In this document: positions 60,655 to 64,000 of the stretch, in pieces | Layout of the letters: every line of letters begins with the position of its first letter | Numbering within the stretch: the stretch's first letter is position 1 | Source of the DNA: Balanoglossus misakiensis | Lineage: Eukaryota; Hemichordata | Assembly: GCA_040954595.2 (NCBI GenBank) | Contig: CM082591.2 | Location: 9,114,001 to 9,178,000, forward strand | Reading direction: 5' to 3' | Length of the DNA: 64,000 bases | The notes under the pieces: generated by a model | What the model saw: the letters and a program-made list of their open reading frames with translations, nothing else | Told to the model about the DNA's origin: nothing | The model's database searches: none | Program-made: the position numbers and the translations under genes

Positions 60655-60745
60655 ATCACATATCATATACATGTTGTACAGGGATCATCTTGAAGAGTCC
60701 ACATGTCACCATGGTGATACGTTGTGCCATCAATGAACCGACAGT
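60655..60745 (-). CDS. VWC exon C1, copy 2, broken by a 5-bp duplication
   Basis: 91 bp versus 86 bp in copy 1. The plus strand reads CACATATCATATACATG where copy 1 has CACATATACATG: a duplicated CATAT. The frame runs DCRFIDGTTYHHGDMWTLQD then DPCTTCI and stops at TGA just before the splice site. Confidence 0.9.
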
Positions 60746-61111
60746 CTAAACAAAAAGACAAAGAAGACATTTTATACAGTGCTATGTCACTCTGGTTGAA
60801 GACATGATGAAATGGCCAACAGGAATACCATTATCTGGGTGTTCAAATTATATAGAATTCTTCTGTTTTACGGTATTAAAATTGTTTTTTATATTTTGTC
60901 ATTTTTCTGATCAATGTACTGGTATTGTGTAAAATTCGATTGATTGATTGGTGTGTGCTTTGTTCACAGCCTGAGCACTTACTCAGCAATTGATAACCCA
61001 TACAGGAAAGATCACAACAAGTGATGACACATTGAGGAGAGATCACAACAAGTGATGACTCATAGAGGAGGAAGCACAGCATGTGATGACTCATCTAACC
61101 TGTCCACTTAC

Positions 61112-61205
61112 CTGGACATTTAGGACAGCACTGCCCTGGTACACTTGCAAAATTAGAACATGTTGTGGCTTCACACACTGTTAAATTACAAGTCACAGTA
61201 CCATC
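61112..61205 (-). CDS. VWC second-half exon A'2
   Basis: 94 bp, phase 0 to 1, donor GTAAGT. Peptide DGTVTCNLTVCEATTCSNFA then GQCCPKCP. It joins in phase with exon 60655-60745. Confidence 0.93.
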
Positions 61206-61926
61206 CTGTAAATACAAATTTTTTAATGGGTTATTATTATAGAAATTATTGACGACCATTGACCCTGACCCTGACCATTGATACTTTTAATAGTAAAGGA
61301 ATGTATGTGTGCACCAATGTTCATGATGCATGTAGACTAGACAATGTTTCTCCTACGTGTATTAGTGGAACATTTTTGTTTCGGTTATAAGGTCTCTGTA
61401 CGTATGATTTTTAGTTTGTATGCATTTTTCCACAGCTTATGCGTACAGTGTAGGTAACTCGAAAAAAAAAAAACCTTAAGTCTTGGCATGAACACACTGC
61501 GTGTGTTTATAACCCTCAAAGCCAAAAGTGCTTTAACACAAGATGTATTCTTCATTAAAAGGACAAAGTCTCTCTCTCTCAGCCCTTTATCCATTAATTA
61601 TGTTTGATACAAGACACCGTTTATGTTATTGTACATGTGGATATATAGTGAATCAACGTTCAACCACCCACAATTTCTATCCCGTTTGTAGACATGAGAG
61701 TGAAAAACTCGCCGAAATAAATAATTGGTCTCTACCATTTATCCATTTTGGGGGAGTTTTTACTCTCATATCCTACAAACGGGACGGAAGTTGTGTGTGG
61801 TTGAAAATTGATTCACTACATGTATATATCCACATGTAGAATAACATAAACAATGTCTTGTATCAAACATAATTAATGGAAAGGGGCAGCTAGAGAGAGA
61901 GACTTTGTGCAGTGATGAGAACTTAC

Positions 61927-62103
61927 AAGACACAGGCAGGATCTACACACATCACCAAGAGGGTTGAAGCGATCATCATCAGCATACAAGATAGTATTGT
62001 ATTCACACAGACTACAGTCTGGACAGCAATCAGAAGCTGTGTACAGTCCATGCTCACATGTTACTGGACACAGTAATTCTGTACAGGTAATCTTGGAATC
62101 AGG
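61927..62103 (-). CDS. VWC exon A'1
   Basis: 177 bp, phase 0 to 0. Peptide PDSKITCTELLCPVTC through DCCPDC and CEYNTILYADDDRFNPLGD. The donor is preceded by CTT; in the left copy by CTG. The exon that should precede it (like 32466-32646) was not found before the window's right end. Confidence 0.94.
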
Positions 62104-62273
62104 CTGAAAGAGGAACGACAACAATCAGGTTCATACTGTAAAACACTTTACTTTCACGAGTTGAAATTTTCACGATATCCACAGAGGCCATTGTTTCGCG
62201 AGTATTAATTTTCACATTTTCTTATTTCATTAACTGCATCGTTATCTTCAAAAAAATGTTATGCGACTTTTTA

Positions 62274-63440
62274 GGGCCCAAGCGCATACCAGCGCTTGGG
62301 CCCTATTGGTTTCGTTGGGGTTTTTCAGTCTTTCTTTCTTTCCTTCTTTATTCTTGGTTCCATTTTTCGGCCACCTAAATCTCAAAAACTGCAGCACCAA
62401 CCAGGCTGAAACTTGGTAGGCAGATAGGGGCCAATGAGTAGATGTGCAGTGGCTCGTGAATATTTAATTAGTCACGTGACCTGGCGGCCATATTGGATTT
62501 TCTGAAAAAATGCAAATCTCAGATCTCAGAAACTACAAGTCAGATTGACTTCAAATTTGGTGTGCAGCTAGTATACCTTATGCCCATCATTTTTGTAATT
62601 GGATATTATGCTGTCAATGTTGCAGTTTTTTTGCTACAGTTGTTTTTCTGAAATCTGGTCAAATTTTCAAAAATCTTCTTCTCCAGAACCGGCGATAACC
62701 GAGTCACGCCATTTGAGGTATGTGGTCACCTAACTGATGTCTATCAAGTTTGCGAAGATCATTGTGATTGGTCGAAGATTATGGCGGCCATATTGGATTT
62801 TCGAAAAACCATAGTAAAACTTCAAAAATCTTCTTCTCCAGAACGGGCGATAACCGAGTCATAAGATTTGGTGTGTGTGGTCATTAAACAGATGTCTATC
62901 AATTTTGCGAAGGGGAATGTGATTGGTCGGAGATTATGGCGGCCATATTGGATTTTGTGAAAAACGATTAAAAAGTAAAAATTCCCTTTCTGGCCTAAAA
63001 ATTGATAGCACAGAAATTCTTTTTACGGATATGAATCATCATATGACAAGAATTAGCTATAAATATTTTGGTAATTTTGGCAATGACCTTTGACCTACTT
63101 TTGACGCATCATTTTTCTGCATATCTAATTCCAGGCTAACCTTTAAGGCTATCATTTTGGTTTTTGATGTATGTGGATTTGTATGTAATGATCAAAAAAA
63201 TTTGCTACTTTTCATGACCCCTTTGACCTCTGCTGACCTCATTAAATATGCACATACCTAATTACAGATGAACCAATAGACCTAGAGGTTTTGTTTTTGT
63301 TATACATGGACCAGTATGGGGTCAAAATATTTTGCCCAAATGTTGGGTGACCTCGGGTGACCTTTGACCTACTTAACACTATATCAGCATCAGATCAGAT
63401 AATAGAGCTTGGGCCCGGACAATGCTGCTTGCAGCTTTAA
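62274..63440 (-). mobile_element. 1,167-bp H1 element inserted inside a P1 MITE
   Basis: Ends GGGCCCAAGCG at 62274 and GCAGCTTTAA at 63440, flanked by TTA on both sides (62271-62273 and 63441-63443). The uninterrupted MITE at 31999-32211 reads GACTTTTTATTTTC at this point, which confirms both ends. It is an inverted homologue of 45725-46875. The left end folds as GGGCCCAAGCGC...GCGCTTGGGCCC. No credible ORF. Confidence 0.93.
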
Positions 63441-63515
63441 TTATTTTCATGCTATTTTGGCTCTTGTGTATTTCGCGAAAATGTATTGCTCGCAAAAATA
63501 TAGTATTTTACAGTA

Positions 63516-64000
63516 TCAGTTAGCCATACCATCTTTTCCAAAACATGGTGATGTACAGGTTCTTAATCAAATTCTATTTTGGTTTCGTTAAAAGTCGTTA
63601 AAATAATGTTATGTAGTAGTCGTGTATTTTGCTGCCTTCATGGCAAGTCGACTGAGATCAATTCATCTGGAAAACAGGAAAACAATGGCTCTGTTTCTGG
63701 GACCGTCTGTAGCACTTTGGCTGAAATAGGAGCTTATTTATTTATGTTTACTTTTACAGTGGATTTATTTACTGACAAGTTTAGTTACAGAAATAAATGT
63801 GTTTTTAATTTGACAACTATTGTTATTTTCACTGTCACCCAACCTCGGTTTGGTTTGATTTGAAGCATCAGAGTAATGAAATAATGGGAATGATTCAACA
63901 ATTAAATTTCAAGGGGTTGGCCGGGGGTTTGCGGCAAAACTAAAAGAAATATTTTTTTTTACCAGACTTTGAACTTCTGACATCATCTATAAGTTGACAT
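63516..64000. other. No confident gene at the right edge
   Basis: AT-rich. A minus-strand donor (CTG then GTAAAA) at 63957-63962 could end an exon running off the window, but its phase does not fit the next exon at 62103. Confidence 0.35.

Larger units (their letters stand above)
52605..60932 (-). repeat. Duplicated segment, copy 2 (9 VWC exons)
   Basis: Homologous to 41054-51047. Its left edge coincides with the end of a foldback element (TTAAAGGCATAC). Copy-specific insertions: 55217-56570 and 58945-59286. It lacks the 3-kb H1 insertion and the MITE at 49711. Confidence 0.95.
24385..62103 (-). other. Gene model: VWC-repeat / VWD / C8 / cbEGF extracellular protein
   Basis: Thirty-four exons on the minus strand, listed below, mostly join in compatible phases. 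The array of von Willebrand C domains followed by VWD and C8 is the arrangement of kielin/chordin-like and BMPER/crossveinless-2 proteins, which are secreted and modulate BMP signalling by binding ligands through VWC domains. Here VWD-C8 is followed, in phase, by EGF, more VWC and two cbEGF exons, which differs from those proteins; a second gene could therefore start near 36-39 kb. No signal peptide exon was found, so the 5' end lies beyond the right edge or was missed. No TIL domain after C8 was found. Exon joins with a missing partner: VWD to C8, EGF to 35657, and 35594 to 35047. Confidence 0.7.
61033..63515 (-). repeat. A' block, near-duplicate of 29770-32211
   Basis: Contains VWC exons 61927-62103 and 61112-61205, the F2 foldback 61555-61910 and the P1 MITE. 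Homology to the left block ends exactly at the outer edge of the P1 MITE on one side. It differs by the G1 element (only in the left block) and the H1 element (only here). Confidence 0.95.

Noticed and set aside
63963-64000. Possible exon at the right edge ending in a GTAAAA donor
   Set aside because: Only 38 bases visible and the frame that is open leaves in phase 1, which does not fit the next known exon (phase 0).

Overview
This window looks like nuclear DNA of an animal, most likely a marine invertebrate deuterostome such as a hemichordate or lancelet. That is inferred from long AT-rich introns full of small inverted-repeat transposons, extracellular VWC/VWD/C8/cbEGF exons typical of animal BMP-modulator proteins, and an autonomous Harbinger transposon. 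The exact species cannot be told from the sequence. There are no prokaryotic features and no tRNA or rRNA gene that I could recognise.

Right two thirds (24.4-62.1 kb, minus strand): a large gene, or two abutting related genes, built from small phase-compatible exons. In transcript order it runs: VWC exons A' (62.1-61.1); a 9-exon unit encoding five VWC domains (60.7-53.3); a second copy of that unit (50.9-41.7); a VWD domain (41.0-40.2); C8 (39.5); an EGF exon (36.4); more VWC exons (35.7-29.8, whose last two exons nearly duplicate A'); and two calcium-binding EGF exons (25.0 and 24.4). VWC arrays followed by VWD-C8 are known from kielin/chordin-like (KCP) and BMPER/crossveinless-2 proteins, which bind BMPs outside the cell; that assignment is by architecture. 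The 9-exon unit is 930 coding bases when undamaged (310 codons, phase 1 at both ends), so its duplication keeps the frame. Several exons carry small insertions that break the frame, and the two copies of the unit are broken at different places. The copies also differ by whole transposon insertions and their homology ends at transposon edges, so unmerged haplotypes or a repeat-driven assembly join must be considered beside true tandem duplication.

Middle left (20.9-22.6 kb, minus): two exons of a glutamine-rich protein with an LxxLL motif, each one base too long for its reading frame. A single-exon plus-strand ORF of transposon-protein type lies at 26.9-27.5 kb.

Left part (0-18 kb): repeats, a three-copy 485-bp tandem array containing an exon-like segment (6.7-8.1), an orphan terminal exon (9.1-9.4), a 4.2-kb Harbinger transposon with 262-bp terminal inverted repeats, a DDE transposase gene and a spliced companion gene (11.7-15.9), and a LINE C-terminal fragment (16.2-16.6).

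Repeats: at least six families of inverted-repeat or foldback elements were seen. A further family has hairpin-like ends and carries many perfect copies of the nuclear-receptor DR1 site AGGTCAAAGGTCA. Filled and empty versions of several insertion sites are both present because host segments are duplicated, which defines element ends exactly.
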